The notes beneath the pieces are model-generated. The model was not told the DNA's origin and did not search any database. It saw only the letters and a program-made list of their open reading frames with translations. A stretch of DNA of 64,000 bases from contig JAOTOL010001548.1 of assembly GCA_034440575.1 (NCBI GenBank), positions 62,001 to 126,000 of the forward strand. Reading direction: 5' to 3'. This stretch comes from Imbricaverruca yamaguchii (taxonomy: Eukaryota > Arthropoda > Thecostraca > Neoverrucidae). The position numbers and the translations under genes were made by a program. The first letter of the stretch is position 1; each line of letters begins with the position of its first letter. Positions 12,718 to 24,195 of the stretch are shown here, one piece after another.

Positions 12718-13156
12718 GTCGCTGGCCAGCGGTGTCGCAGCGTCTCTGGCCAGCGGTGTCGCAGTGTCGCTGGCCGACGGTGTCTCAGTGTCGCTGGCTG
12801 GCGGTGTCGCAGTGTCGCTGGCCGACGGTGTCACAGCGTCGCTGGCCAGCGCTGTCACAGCGTCGCTGGCCGGCGGTGTCGCAGTGTCGCTGGCCAGCGC
12901 TGTCGCAGTGTCGCTGGCCAGCGGTGTCGCAGTGTCGCTGGCCAGCGCTGTCGCAGTGTCGCTGGCCAGCGGTGTCGCAGTGTCGCTGGCCGGCGGTGTC
13001 GCAGTGTCGCTGGCCGGCGGTGTCGCAGTGTCGCTGGCCGGCGGTGTCGCAGTGTCGCTGACCGGCGGTGTCGCAGTGTCGCTGACCGGCGGTGTCGCAG
13101 TGTCGCTGACCGGCGGTGTCGCAGTGTCGCTGGCCGGCGGTGTCGCAGTGTCGCAG
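12718..13156. repeat. 24-bp minisatellite, about 18 copies
   Basis: Unit GTGTCGCAGTGTCGCTGGCC plus GGCG. The unit length is a multiple of three, so long spurious ORFs run through it in several frames. Each unit carries TCGCAG, a possible weak acceptor. The array ends 41 bp before exon C. Confidence 0.95.
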
Positions 13157-13197
13157 CTACTGCCGTCTGTGTGCCAACCGATGCTGCCATGTTTCAG

Positions 13198-13287
13198 CCG
13201 AGTACAAAACGTCGTGCCGCAACATCCAGTGCCGGAAGCGAGGCTACTACTGCGTGGACACGGACACCGGGCCCGAGTGCATTAACA
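13198..13287 (+). CDS. FOLN-like four-cysteine exon (gene 1, exon C)
   Basis: Exon of 90 bp between ATGTTTCAG and GTGAGT, phase 1 at both ends. It encodes one compact module with the pattern C-x4-C-x6-C and a final ECIN cysteine (KTSCRNIQC ... YYCVD ... PECIN). The spacing resembles the follistatin N-terminal/EGF-like (FOLN) motif. The same module directly follows the WAP module in the fused exons of gene 2, so exons B and C are probably one WAP-FOLN unit split by an intron. An alternative acceptor at 13156 breaks the phase-1 rule and was not used. Confidence 0.82.
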
Positions 13288-13754
13288 GTGAGTGTGAAGT
13301 GGTTCGGTCTGCGGCGAGTTGTGGCTGAGGACGGCGAAGGCCGTGGGTGGTTATGCAGATGTCTGAAGTCAGCACCGCACTGACTGGTTCAGAGTTGAGA
13401 CGCCGGCTGGTTTCTACTGGTGATCAGTTTGAATGATGGCGTTACAGTGCATGGCTGGAAAATGGGTGAGCTGCATAATTCACAGGTAGTTTAAGCAGTA
13501 GCAGATCATCCGAAGAGACGAGCACACAGCAATCAAGTTGAGGTATGCAATTGGTGGACATTTTTGTTTGCGGACAAGTAGCTTTTCCAAGTCACAATAT
13601 GTACCTAATGTTCATGAATAAAAAACAATGCGATTTACACGAACACGTATGAATATCCACAAATAATGTTATGACAGATTCAACTTGGGGTTGTTTGGTG
13701 ATGCGTATGTGACGGCGTTGCACGGTTGATTCCGTAATGGGACATGTGGTTGGT

Positions 13755-13915
13755 GGTTATTGGTTTTACGACACGTCGACCGTTGCATTTTGTAGCGTCG
13801 TGGATCTCTCATGCCGATCGGCCTCCGCCGAAGGCTGCGACAGGGAAGACTCGAACCCACAATCTTCCGATTGTGAGACGAGCAACTTACCTCTAGACTA
13901 CTCGTCCCCGGGAAT
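13755..13915 (-). mobile_element. tRNA(Val)-like SINE, family 2
   Basis: On the minus strand there is an A-box-like TAGTCTAGAGG, a CAC anticodon-like CTCACAATC, and a B-box-like GGGTTCGAGTC. A non-tRNA body follows, with the tail motif CGTAAAACCAATAACC. The arms are imperfect, so this is not a functional tRNA gene. It ends about 60 bp upstream of exon D. Confidence 0.6.
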
Positions 13916-13975
13916 AGGACATGTCGTGACCTGCAGTGGCACACCATTAACCGAGGTTGTCGGTCTCCGCTGCAG

Positions 13976-14056
13976 AGCCTAGGACAACATGTTCTGCCAC
14001 GGTGTGCGACGAGAAAGCCAGCTGCCTCCAGAAGAAAGACAAGGCCGTCTGTGTAT
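13976..14056 (+). CDS. FOLN-like four-cysteine exon (gene 1, exon D)
   Basis: Exon of 81 bp between CGCTGCAG and GTAAGT, phase 1 to phase 1. The module is TTCSATVC ... ASC ... AVCVC, with the C-x4-C-x5-C spacing of the FOLN-like unit and an extra cysteine formed at the 3' junction. It follows exon C without an intervening WAP exon. Either two FOLN-like units are adjacent in the protein, or an intervening exon is missing or alternatively used. Confidence 0.78.
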
Positions 14057-15354
14057 GTAAGTCCAGCTGTACTGTGTTGGCAGCGATCCTGACATGGTCT
14101 GTGCCAGGTGCCTCCTGAGGAAATTAGCTTATGAATAGATATTACACAACATCCTGACTTCCCTTATACAAGTGTGAAGAAGTTCTGCCTGTACTCAAAT
14201 CGTGTAGGCTATCCTGTGTAATAAGCTTTTCAGGTAATCGTGATCCCCAGTGTAATATGTGATGCACAAACTTGGTGTCTAGACTTCAGCAATGAACTGT
14301 CAGAACTAGGCTCGCCGTGAATGCATCATCATAGCCAGATGTTCCACTGAGCAACGATCTCACAGAATCCCAAACACCAAATCTCCGTCGTAGTATTTTT
14401 TAGTTATAATTCTTGCAGCAGCATATCAGCAAAATATTCCCACCGCAGATGTACCGTCACATATTTCAATCACGGGCTCCCAGCTCGTCATGACTGTGCC
14501 GACTTTGATTTTGAACACGCTCTGCAGACAGAGTGAGAACGCTCCCAGACCGATCATTTGGCGTCTTTTGCTTGCCAAAGCAGCACAATGCATGACGACC
14601 TTGACGGCCGTCCATGGATCATCTTAGCCACATTCATAAGCGGCCTCTAGCAAAAGCATCCTTCCCGTCTGATTGGATGTGTTCCATATCCCTGTCCTTG
14701 TCCTATGCATACAGCAGTCCGGCTGATTTCATGTGTGCTAGGTGCCGAGAGGACGGCATACTACTTCACTTCGAACTGACCGGCACCTTGACAGTCAGTA
14801 GCACTTGCGGAATGTCTCGTGAGTCAGATTTGCAGAGACAGGTTTTGATTAACACAGATCTCTTGCTCGGCTATGCTCGTCTGAAGATTATGGATAAGCC
14901 TGCTGTCGAACCGAGGTGACCGGCCTCGAGACGTCACCAGAAAATAGGCCATAAAGAGTGCTTAAGTTTAAGTTTATAAATATATAGTAAATATAAAGTA
15001 AGGTACGCAATAAAGCGTGGACTTCGAAGCATTTGGCAAGCGGCTATCGCACCGACATCTGGACACAAGACAAGCGTACCCCATCACTCTTGTCTATTTT
15101 GCATGAGCTTTAGTCAGCTACCAGCTCTAGTCACTGGAATTTATGCTGCATAACCTCTGCCGATACGTCACAGATGTTGACAGCTGTTGCTACCATTTAC
15201 TCCCGCAGCATCTCCTCCAAGCTTGCACCCCATTACGATCATTCCCACCTACTCACGACATCGGTGCGGTTGGCTACTGATCTCGATGACGATGTATGTC
15301 GCTATTGGTCAGTGGCCTTGACCTGTGTGAGTGACTCTGTGACCGCTGCGGCAG
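14057..15354. other. Intron between exons D and E
   Basis: Mixed unique DNA with no recognised element or extra domain. Confidence 0.5.
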
Positions 15355-15501
15355 CGCATACCAAGGTCGGTCACTGCCCGCTGATCGCCACCCCGCTGCG
15401 TCCCTGCAAGCGCGCCAGGATCATCTGCGGAGTCGACGAGGACTGCAAGGGAGGCGACATTTGCTGCACTGCCGGCTGCGTGCGCAAATGTGTGACGCCG
15501 A
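15355..15501 (+). CDS. WAP-domain exon (gene 1, exon E)
   Basis: Exon of 147 bp between TGCGGCAG and GTGAGT, phase 1 to phase 1. It encodes a full eight-cysteine WAP core: GHCP at the start, RPCKRARIIC, EDC, the ICCTAGC pair and KCVTP at the end. The acceptor has only a short pyrimidine tract, but the start coordinate is supported by phase and by the position of the CP motif. It pairs with the FOLN-like exon F downstream, as B pairs with C. Confidence 0.87.
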
Positions 15502-16191
15502 GTGAGTCCATCTGCCCGCGGCTCGTCACACCCCACAACACAGACACGGCGCATGCATGCTGTCATTTTGTTCAGACACACCTCATTGGTTTCTTCATTT
15601 GCCTCGTGGCTGCTCGACACGAGGAAGCAGCCACGTCCACCAGTCCCACCTCGTCCACACCCCAACACTACATAGCTTTCTTTTTGCGGTATGCTTTCAA
15701 CCCCTCTATCCCATGGTGCCTAAGCAGTCAGAAATGATCTGACCAAAGGGACTTCAATTCAAAGGCCGTTATTAGGAAACCAAGGAGGGCAGTGGCGCCA
15801 CTTCCCTCCCTTAAAGCTAAAATGTTGTGTTGCTTTTTTTAACCGTTTCCCGTTGTTACAATTTGCCTGGCATGGATTATGTTTTCTCTGTTTATTCACT
15901 GTTCACACTCGGTCTTGTGAGCCAATCGAAAAATATGTGCGTCATTGCTACAGCTCTGACAGCAGCTTTGCGCTTGCACTTCATACATGCTTTACACATG
16001 TATACGTAACACATTGCAAATGGGTTTTACTTATGCTAATGCCGCCCCTGATGTGCATTACAGTGTCTACTCTAGCCGTTGCTACCACCACTGTCAACTT
16101 CCCCCAGTCGAAGGAAGTGTCGTCCCTTATCGGCAATAATTTGTTTGTATACACTTACGACTGTCCTGGTGTCTCGCCTGTCCAACTACAT

Positions 16192-16776
16192 TGCAGTCCG
16201 GGAGAGGAGTATACGGCTGTACCCCTGTGGTGGTGTCTCACCCTGTCTAACTGTCCCCAGTCCGGGAGAGGAATATACGGCTGTACCCCTGTGGTGGTGT
16301 CTCACCCTATCTAACTGTCCTCAGTCCGGGAGAGGAGTATACGGCTGTACCCCTGTGGTGGTGTCTCACCCTGTCTAACTGTCCTCAGTCCGGGAGAGGA
16401 ATATACGGCTGTACCTCTGTGGTGGTGTCTCACCCTGTCTAACTGTCCTCAGTCCGGGAGAGGAGTATACGGCTGTACCCCTGTGGTGGTGTCTCACCCC
16501 ATCTAACTGTCCTCAGTCCGGGAGAGGAATACACGGTTGTACCCCTGTGGTGGTGTCTCACCCTGTCTAACTATCCTCAGTCCGGGAGAGAGAGGACTGC
16601 CGGCTGTACCCCTGTAGTGGTGTCTCACCCTGTCTAACTGTCCTCAGTCCGGGAGAGGAGTATACGGCTGTACCCCTGTGGTGGTGTCTCACCCTGTCTA
16701 ACTGTCCTCAGTCCGGGAGAGAGAGGACTGCCCGACTGTACCCCTGTGGTGGTGTCTCACCCTGTCTAACTGCTGC
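16192..16776. repeat. 64-bp minisatellite duplicating a splice acceptor, about 9 copies
   Basis: The unit runs CAGTCCGGGAGAGGA to a TGTCTAACTGTCCT pyrimidine tract and CAG. The final part of each unit (CACCCTGTCTAACTG, pyrimidines, CAG) matches the true acceptor of exon F at 16760-16778. The start of each unit resembles the first bases of exon F. Period checked at 16194, 16258, 16322 and 16386. Confidence 0.93.
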
Positions 16777-16778
16777 AG

Positions 16779-16871
16779 TTCGAGAGAACTGCGCGACCGT
16801 GGGCCGGGCACGCTGCCATACCGCCGGCTACGTGTGCGAGGACACTCCGGACGGAGCAGTCTGCGTCGAAG
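16779..16871 (+). CDS. FOLN-like four-cysteine exon (gene 1, exon F)
   Basis: Exon of 93 bp between TGCTGCAG and GTGGGT, phase 1 to phase 1. The module is RENCATVGRARC ... GYVCEDTPDGAVCVE, the clearest match to the FOLN-like pattern in gene 1. Its acceptor and first bases are the apparent seed of the minisatellite directly upstream. Confidence 0.85.
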
Positions 16872-16892
16872 GTGGGTGCCCGTTGACTGCTG

Positions 16893-17042
16893 TTTGGTTC
16901 TGTGCCCATTGGCTGTGGCTGGGTGACTACTGGTTGTGGCTCTGTGTTCATTGGCTGTGGCTGGGAGACCATAGGCTGTGGCTGGGTGCTCATAGGCTGC
17001 GGCTGGGTGCTCATAGGCTGCTGCTGGGTCCACATAGGCTGT
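16893..17042. repeat. 24-bp minisatellite, about 6 copies
   Basis: GGCTGTGGCTGGGTG units just downstream of the exon F donor, with CAT/CAC variants. Confidence 0.85.
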
Positions 17043-17424
17043 GACAATAGCGTGCTGCTGGACGAGACGCTTCTGACCCGTCGAGGACGGCGTGGTGACT
17101 GCCATTCTATCGGAACCGCTTGCCATTATAAGCCACGGCGCGCATCAATTCTGCAGTTTGAGAAGTGCTCGCACGACGGAAGGTGCATCGAGCACGCCAG
17201 CTGCGGTCGCTGCGTTGTGTCGCCTGAGGTCAGCGCAGAGAGGTCGCCATTACCGACAACAAATGGCTGCAGCCTCGCGCCGAAAGGCCGGCCGGCATTA
17301 TCACTTGATCGTGACACTCGCCATCCGTCACCGGCGAGCTGTAATCAACAGCAGTTGGGTCTGGTGCGACTGTCCGCCTCACGACAGATACGCCCGTGTG
17401 CTCTGCATAAGCAATGCGCCATGT

Positions 17425-18062
17425 GGTGGATCCTTGACAAACGGTGGTCGTCATGTAGTGGGTCCTTGACAAACGGCGGTCGTCAAGTGGTGGGTCCTTG
17501 ACAAACGGCGGTCGTCAAGTGGTGGGTCCTTGACAAACGGTGGTCGTCAAGTGGTGGGTCCTTGGCAAACCGTGATCGTCAAGTGGTGAATCCTTGACGA
17601 ACGGTGATCGTCATGTGGTGGGTCCTTGACAAACCGTGGTCGGCAAGTGGTGGTGGTCGCCATGTGGTGGGTCCTTGACGGACGGTGTTCGTCAAGTGAT
17701 GGGTTCTTGACAACGAATATCATCAAGTGATGAGTCATTGACAAATGGTGGTCGTCAAGTGGTGGGTCCTTGACAAACGGCGGTCGTCATGGAGTGGATC
17801 CTTAACAAACGGTGATCGTCATGTGGTGGGTCCTTGACGAACGGTGGTCGTCAAGTGGTGGATCCTTGACAACGATGTTCATCAAATGAAGCGTCCTTGA
17901 CAACGGTGTTCATCAAGTGAAGCGTCCTTGACAACGGTGTTCATCAAGTGAAGCGTCCTTGACAAACGGTGGTGACCATGAGATGGGCCCTTGACAAACG
18001 CTGTTGACCATGCGACGGGCCCTTGACAAGTGGTGGCGACCATGTAATGGGTCCTTGACGAA
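17425..18062. repeat. About 32-bp minisatellite, about 20 copies
   Basis: Units of TGGTGGGTCCTTGACAAACG plus GTGGTCGTCAAG with substitutions and small deletions. Confidence 0.92.
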
Positions 18063-18699
18063 CAGTGGTCGGCACGGCTTGGCACTGCTCTCCATTCACC
18101 AAGCTCGTCAACTGCTGACGCATGGCGTGTGGCGCTGTAGCGTCATGACACTTCGCCGAGGCTCCGGACATCTACTGCGGGTGGGAGACCTTCGAGCTCG
18201 TGGCTGCTTGTTGCATCCGAGGACTTCGTGTGTGGTAGCCGTGCTTCCATTTCCCATCCACAAGTGGGCCGTTGTTGACGGTAAAATCTGTCAGAGCAGA
18301 TGGTGACCCAGTGCTCAGTCAGCCAGAAGCAGGCTGGTATCTCTCCCAGCCACCAGTCAGTATATGACAGTCGTCGGCTGTCCAATTGGCCGTCAATGGG
18401 TAACCATCCTATCAGCTATCCAGCAACAGACAACTATTCTGATATCGCATTTGCATAGAGCAGGTGGTCATATCCCTACGGGGGTCGGAAAGGATCAGAG
18501 CGCGAGAATGCCATATGTCAGATGGTCCGGTAAGCCACAATAGCCAAATCGTCATCTTAATCGTCTTTATTCACTCAGCTGCTTCTGGATTCGTGAACTC
18601 GGCAGGCGAATTTTGCTTGAACAGTTCTTCATAGGTGGAGGTAGCTCCTGTGATTCAGTTGATCATACCACTTTTCAGCTACACAATGGGAGCCCTGTC

Positions 18700-18870
18700 A
18701 CCTTCCAACGGAATTACCGCCATCATATCATCGTCCAGCGGGGATATCGGTGAACATGTCACTGCCGAACGGGATAGCGGTGACCATATCACCTTCCAAC
18801 GGGATAATGGCAACCATTTGACCTTCCGACGGGATAGTGGTGACTCCCAACAGAATAGCGGCTACCGTAT
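18700..18870. repeat. 30-bp minisatellite, about 5-6 copies
   Basis: Units of CACCTTCCAACGGGATAGCG plus GTGACCATAT-like sequence. Confidence 0.85.
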
Positions 18871-19179
18871 GACCTTCAAACTAGTTGCCAGCATAAATGT
18901 CACCTCAGAGCCGTCCGGAAGCAAGCGACGACGCTGACGTCGATCGTTGGTCACACTCCCAGCTTATGCTAAGTCCGCCGGCGGGGTGCCGGTGGCGCGC
19001 CCATGGCAGCGGTCAGGTGACCTTGTCGGCTCTCGGGTGCAGGAAGTGTCGCCGTCTGCAGCGGACGGCGGGCTGAGACGGCGCACGACAGATGTACCGC
19101 TGGCGGCGCAATCGGCACGTGCCCAGCCCACCCGGCAGTCCATCACCGGCACCGAAGGGGTGCCGGTGATGGCAGCTGA

Positions 19180-19435
19180 GGATGTACCGACATGACAGCC
19201 GAGGGCATGCCGACATGGGAGCTGAGGACGTGCCGACATGGGAGCTGAGGACGTACCGACATGGCAGCCGAGGGCATGCCGACATGGCAGCCGAGGGCAT
19301 GCCGACATGGCAGCCGAGGACGTGCCGACATGGCAGCCGAGGGCATGCCGACATGGCAGCCGAGGGCGTACCGACATGGCAGCCGAGGACGTGCGGACAT
19401 GGCAGCCGAGGGCATGCCGACATGGCAGCCGGCCG
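19180..19435. repeat. 23-bp minisatellite, about 11 copies
   Basis: Unit GACATGGCAGCCGAGGGCAT plus GCC. Repeats are open in several frames, giving spurious ORFs. Confidence 0.93.
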
Positions 19436-20546
19436 CGGATGCAGCTCGAAGTTCCGCCCACTGCCCGTATCCGGCCCGGGCCGGTCTGTTCTCCATTTCC
19501 GGAGCTTGTTCGCCGGGATCAATCTCAATTTAAAGTCAGCGTTGCCTTTCAAAATATGCAACCTCAACCTACGACAATGACGATGAGATTTATTCACCCT
19601 CAGGCGGATGTCGAAGGTAGCACCTGATTTCCTCGTCTGACTAGCTCAAAGACTTAGCACATGATCATCTCTTGGGCTACCTATGAACATGAATCTGAGT
19701 CTGCCATGAGTCTGAGTCCGACATGAGTCTGAATCTGACATGAGTGTCAATCTAATGTGAGTCTGAATCTGATATGACTCCGGTTTGATCCAGGCTTGTT
19801 CCTTGTGCGTGATCATCGCATAGCATAGATCATCGTGCGTTCACATCTGCCCTGTAATGGGATGCCTGGCATTTGTTCAAGGAAGCCCAGGAAAGGGGTC
19901 ATAAGATAAAAACGGTTCAGTAAAGCTGGAAGCCTTTTGGATAGTGAACTGCAATGCCAGCAACCATTCTCACAACTATTAAGTTGCCGGTGCTAGCTCT
20001 CGTTTGTTGTGAATGTTGCTACTCAGTGTGATTTCTGCAGTGCGGGTTGTGCAGTATGGTTTCTGCAGTGTGGTTGTGCAGTGTGATTTCTGCAGTGGGG
20101 TTTCTCTAGTGCGGCTTCTGAAGTGTGCGCAGATTCTGCCTCCGCTGCAGGAATGTGGGTCCTTCTGCCCGACAGAATGACCCCCTCCCCACAAACTGCG
20201 ATGTCATATGACCAGCAGTCTGTGCAATATGAGGACATGATGTGGGCTAGAAGTCGCACAATTCGCTGCTATTTCTGTGTCTGGTAACACAGGTGCGATA
20301 TGTAATCAAGACTGATAAGAGAACATATGACGGAGAGGAGTCTCTATTTTCTTTCAAACAGTACACTCCGGAAATATCTCGAAGTACTACATGTGGCATT
20401 GTAGTAATAGGGTCATGTTGATTGTGCATCAGACTGTTGATGACAACGCTGTACACTGGAAACCCCTCGAGTGATTCTGCCCGACATGGCGCCGCCCCAG
20501 ATCTTACGTGACCTGCCATCTGCCTGACGGTGCCTCTCTATTTCAG

Positions 20547-20627
20547 ACCTGCGCACATGTGAACACAAACGATGCCCTGACGGGTACGAGTGTAACGACA
20601 GCTACGGCGGAGCCCGCTGCGTCAAAG
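20547..20627 (+). CDS. FOLN-like four-cysteine exon (gene 1, exon G)
   Basis: Exon of 81 bp between CTATTTCAG and GTAGCC, phase 1 to phase 1. The module LRTCEHKRCPDGYECNDSYG ends with ARCVK and has exactly four cysteines in the FOLN-like spacing. No WAP exon was found between F and G in 3.7 kb that is mostly minisatellite. Confidence 0.82.
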
Positions 20628-21429
20628 GTAGCCGTAGCTGCTCTTCTTAAGACGCATAATTGTCGTGATCATCATCATCACCATCAGCATAACATTTATT
20701 GTAATCAGTCTTACAGTTGTATTGGACAGTGATGACGGTATTACTCTATGAATACGGGCAGTGAAGGGAATCCTCTGGTTGGGGGTAGGGGTGGATGAGT
20801 AAAGTGTTGTCCTGGCCAGGCTTCAGGAGGTATGCCGCATCTAATGATGAGAGTTATGGAGGCATCGCACTTTGAATGTCATGGAGCATTACAAAAACGA
20901 AGAGTTATGTTGGCTAATGATGACATACGTTGGACATCTATGCATCTTTTGTGGCATAGGTTAATAATCTCGATACTGTGAAAGATGGCTTTTTTATCAT
21001 GTTGGGTTTAAGATGGAAGAGCTATTGAAATTCTCGAACATTGCATAACATGCAATGACGTTTTCTGGGTAGATCAAGCCTAGATGGAATGCGCATGGTA
21101 TCGGTCCGCCGTATGCATGGAATCAGTATGGTAACACAACACCCTACATGCATGTACGTAATCACACGAATGCAACGCCCACGTTTGGTATCCCTTGAGC
21201 GAAAACAATATCAAGGGGAATTCCATCTAGTCGCGTGGGTCCATCTGATCAGTTTGTGGAAAATCCGTCAGGTGGCACTGTCGTGCATCAACAAAAGATG
21301 AAGGGTGACGGGGTGGGAGCCTTCCAAATGGGAAGGCTGGGCGTTGGGTTCAGCATGGGGAGCCCGACGTGATCCACATGGAGAGTGCGTCCTCTTCGCT
21401 CATAAGCGTAGCCCTGGTGGCTGCACCAC
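20628..21429. other. Intron DNA, nothing recognised
   Basis: No domain-bearing exon or identified repeat family. Confidence 0.45.
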
Positions 21430-21616
21430 TCGTTTGTTTGTTTGTTTATTTGGTGGTTCACGGCGCACTTTATGCACATTTACGGCTAATGGCGCCGCCC
21501 ACACTGTTTCGCCGGTGGGCCGCGGGATTGGGAAATGTCCCGGGCGGCGCTAGTGTCGAACCCGGGACCTTTGGTTCCCAGAGCCCAACACCTCAACCAC
21601 TCGGTCATCCCCGCCC
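21430..21616 (-). mobile_element. tRNA-derived SINE, family 1, copy 2 (best preserved)
   Basis: On the minus strand a GGCGGGGATGACCGAGTGGTT head (Leu/Ser-like D arm) is followed by a GGTTCGAC B box. The body has GGGCGGCGCCATTAGCC and the 3' tail is (AAAC)n with A-rich variants, seen on the + strand as CGTTTGTTTGTTTG at 21431. Internal pol III promoter boxes and a simple-repeat tail are hallmarks of a SINE. Confidence 0.85.
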
Positions 21617-23323
21617 TGACTACACCACTCTGTTGTTTTGCGGCATGTTGGGCTGTTGCAAGGCCTCTAAACGCATGTGATCAATGACACTGACTACTCG
21701 TCGCCCCGTAAATCATGGGCACCAGTTGAATTGCACTAGCAACAGTGTCTGCATACCATGGATTAGCATAGTTTATGACATCACCAGCTTGACCTCCGGT
21801 GTCTATGCAAACAGCTGCACCTCAATCGACGGACGTAGCTGGACACGGGCATTGTGTGGTTCTGCGGTGTAGAATGTCACCGCGTGACCGATAAGCACAG
21901 TTGGCAGCTATTGTAGTCATTCACATGACAGCGATCGAATGGTTCCGCTGGCTTCGCGCAGGAAATGTTCGTCGTGTTCGGAAATGCCGTCTGTAGAGCA
22001 ATCGGTTCTCAGAGAAGGACATGATTGGAACGACTGCTTACACCATGTATAGTCTTTAGATTTGTATGCGATCCACTGGCTATCGTCTTTGAGTATCTGA
22101 AATGTGCAAAGCCGTATGTATTCATGAGCTGATAAGATGTTCCTCAGAAAACTGACGTTAATAGCAAAACATGCGCTGGGGATCCCGCATAGAAGTCGAG
22201 CCATCAACCTCCAGTAAATGAAGCTTCATTTGGTTCCAGCTTTGTCGTTGTGTTTGAATAGTATAGAGGTTGGACACCCCCAATCATGTTCAGGTTTGTA
22301 GTGATCCATAAGGGAAGAAAGTGGTACCTACGGGAAACCAAAAGAGCTCTTGAGTGGCAAGTTCTACGAATAGATCCTTCTCGACGGTGACAAGTATGCT
22401 AATATGCGTGATGGACACATCTAAGCCAACAGGAACTAGATTTGTCACCTTTCCTATTCATAGAAACTTCAGCGTTTGGAGGGTGGGCTATGAAACGCCA
22501 GAATAGGCAGAGAGCATGCTTATTCGCCATGTCACCTGCCACAGTTGGTAGGCTGTTCCAAACATGGGATGTCGCTCCTTGGTACTAGTAGAGATTTTAC
22601 AACAAACTTCACAGGTCGACAATGAACTTGCGTTCAGAATATCTGTGTACCCCGAACGCCCCATGCTAGTTTTCTTCGAGCAGAGTAATGGTCGTGCCAT
22701 CCTATCTTGGAAAGTCTTTACCTACGTTCTGGAATGTCAACAGCTTCACATGGGATCGGGCTATAAGTGTCCTTAGCAATTTCGTTGTTGGCGAGAAATA
22801 CCTTGTCTTGTTTGAAACATAACGGTTTCTTCGACACGATTGTTGATTCAAAATATGGATGTATGTTGGTTGCTAAAAAGCACCAGTTTTAATACTTTAA
22901 CCTGGAAACTGGGGGCTTATACACTAGTGCACTTTTTTTATTTCAAAGGAATCGTCTATTTGATGAATTTTGATCAACCATGCCAAGCTTGCAATAACTT
23001 GAGGCAGGGATTGTATGATATTTAAATAGCATGCATATATCATAACAATACATCTGTACCATATATTATGAGGATGAATTGTCATTAAAAACCTTAGCAA
23101 TGCTGCTCTCCGGTCCCTTAATCACCAGGATGATCTTAGTAATGTGATTCTTAACATGACAAAAATGTAATATAAAATTAACTAAACGCAAAGGTTTATT
23201 GTAAAATCACAGCTTGAACAAACATTATTGTAATGACCTTTTGTTAACATGCAAGTGATTAGTTAATGATTGTTCTTTCTCAATATATGATCATCATGAG
23301 TTGATGTTATTGAGAAATTAACA
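21617..23323. other. Intron DNA, nothing recognised
   Basis: Unique-looking DNA grading to AT-rich. No domain-bearing exon. Confidence 0.45.
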
Positions 23324-24190
23324 CTACAATGCCTTTTTCCTAGGTTCGTTACTTTTCGGGACTGGATCTTGTGCTGCTGAGCTGATAGCCCTTGGGATTG
23401 CCCCGATCTTACTGGCATCTGAAGTTGCCAGGCTGAGCTCCACCTGTTCCTCGAATTTAACCCAGTCCGCTCTTTTCAAATTCCAAGATTGTCTGAATAG
23501 CTTAGTGTGGTGGACAGCATCCGTGCTGAGACTATTTGTGATTGGATAGTGATCGCTCATCCCGGGAACGTCTGAAACTGACCAGTCAAATAGTGAGCTA
23601 AGTCGCTGGGTGCAGCACGTTAAGTCAATGCTACTGTCCAATTCTACTAAGGTCGGGTTGTAGCGGATGGCGACCCCGGTGTTAAGAAATGTTAAGTTGT
23701 GGTCCGAAATAAACTGATAAATTTCGCGCCCTCCAGCGTCAGTCTGGTGGCTTCCACAGGAGGGTGTGTTACGCATTAAAGTTTCCAATAATGAGAACTG
23801 GTGGAGGGGCCTGAAGCAGGAAGTCGCTCAGCTCCTGTGGTGTGAGGTTTCAGCTGACGGCGAGATGTATAGTGAGATTACTGTGGTTGGGCAATGCTCA
23901 ATTTTGATGCTGACCGCTACGCAATTCAGGGAGTATTTAACGTTACTCGACGATGAGGTATGCTGTTTGAAATGAGTATGGCTGCGCTCCATTTACTATG
24001 TGGGCCGTTTGCATTGTCGACGTGCCAAGTGTAATCTGGAATATTGTTCCATGTGGAGTCAGAATCTCGAAAGTGAGCTTCTTGGAGCGCAACTAGGAAT
24101 GGTTATTGCTGCAGTAATTCAGATTTGAATTCTATGAATTTGCCTAGAAGGCCACCGGTGTTCCACTGCAGAACAAGTCCTATTCCCGAA
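23324..24190 (-). pseudogene. Non-LTR retrotransposon ORF2, endonuclease part only
   Basis: Read from 24190 downward, the sequence opens with a WNTGGLLGKFIEFK-like motif, an early in-frame stop, and then LVALQEAHF. This is the N-terminus of the apurinic-like (EEP) endonuclease of Jockey/RTE-type elements. Near 23760-23324 come a GREIYQFISDHNLTFLN block and VPGMSDHYPI, the SDH catalytic motif. An ORF of 154 codons remains open there, but the start is out of frame or stopped, so it is dead. The region ends after PKSNEPRKKAL. The reverse transcriptase that should follow is absent. Confidence 0.82.
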
Positions 24191-24195
24191 CTCGT

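Noticed and set aside
12716..13285. Repetitive ORFs (SLASGVAV- and SQCRWPAV-type repeats)
   Set aside because: Products of a 24-bp minisatellite; one frame is broken by repeated TGA codons. The phase-1 exon C starts at 13198.
13840..13912. Functional tRNA-Val gene on the minus strand
   Set aside because: The A and B boxes are recognisable but the acceptor and T arms do not pair properly, and a SINE body follows.
17157..17230. Cysteine-rich stretch (FEKCSHDGRC ... SCGRC) as a further gene 1 exon
   Set aside because: Only readable in phase 0, incompatible with the phase-1 chain, and the cysteine spacing does not fit either module.
17425..18062. CRISPR-like array
   Set aside because: The repeats are contiguous and degenerate without unique spacers, and the DNA is eukaryotic; they are minisatellites.
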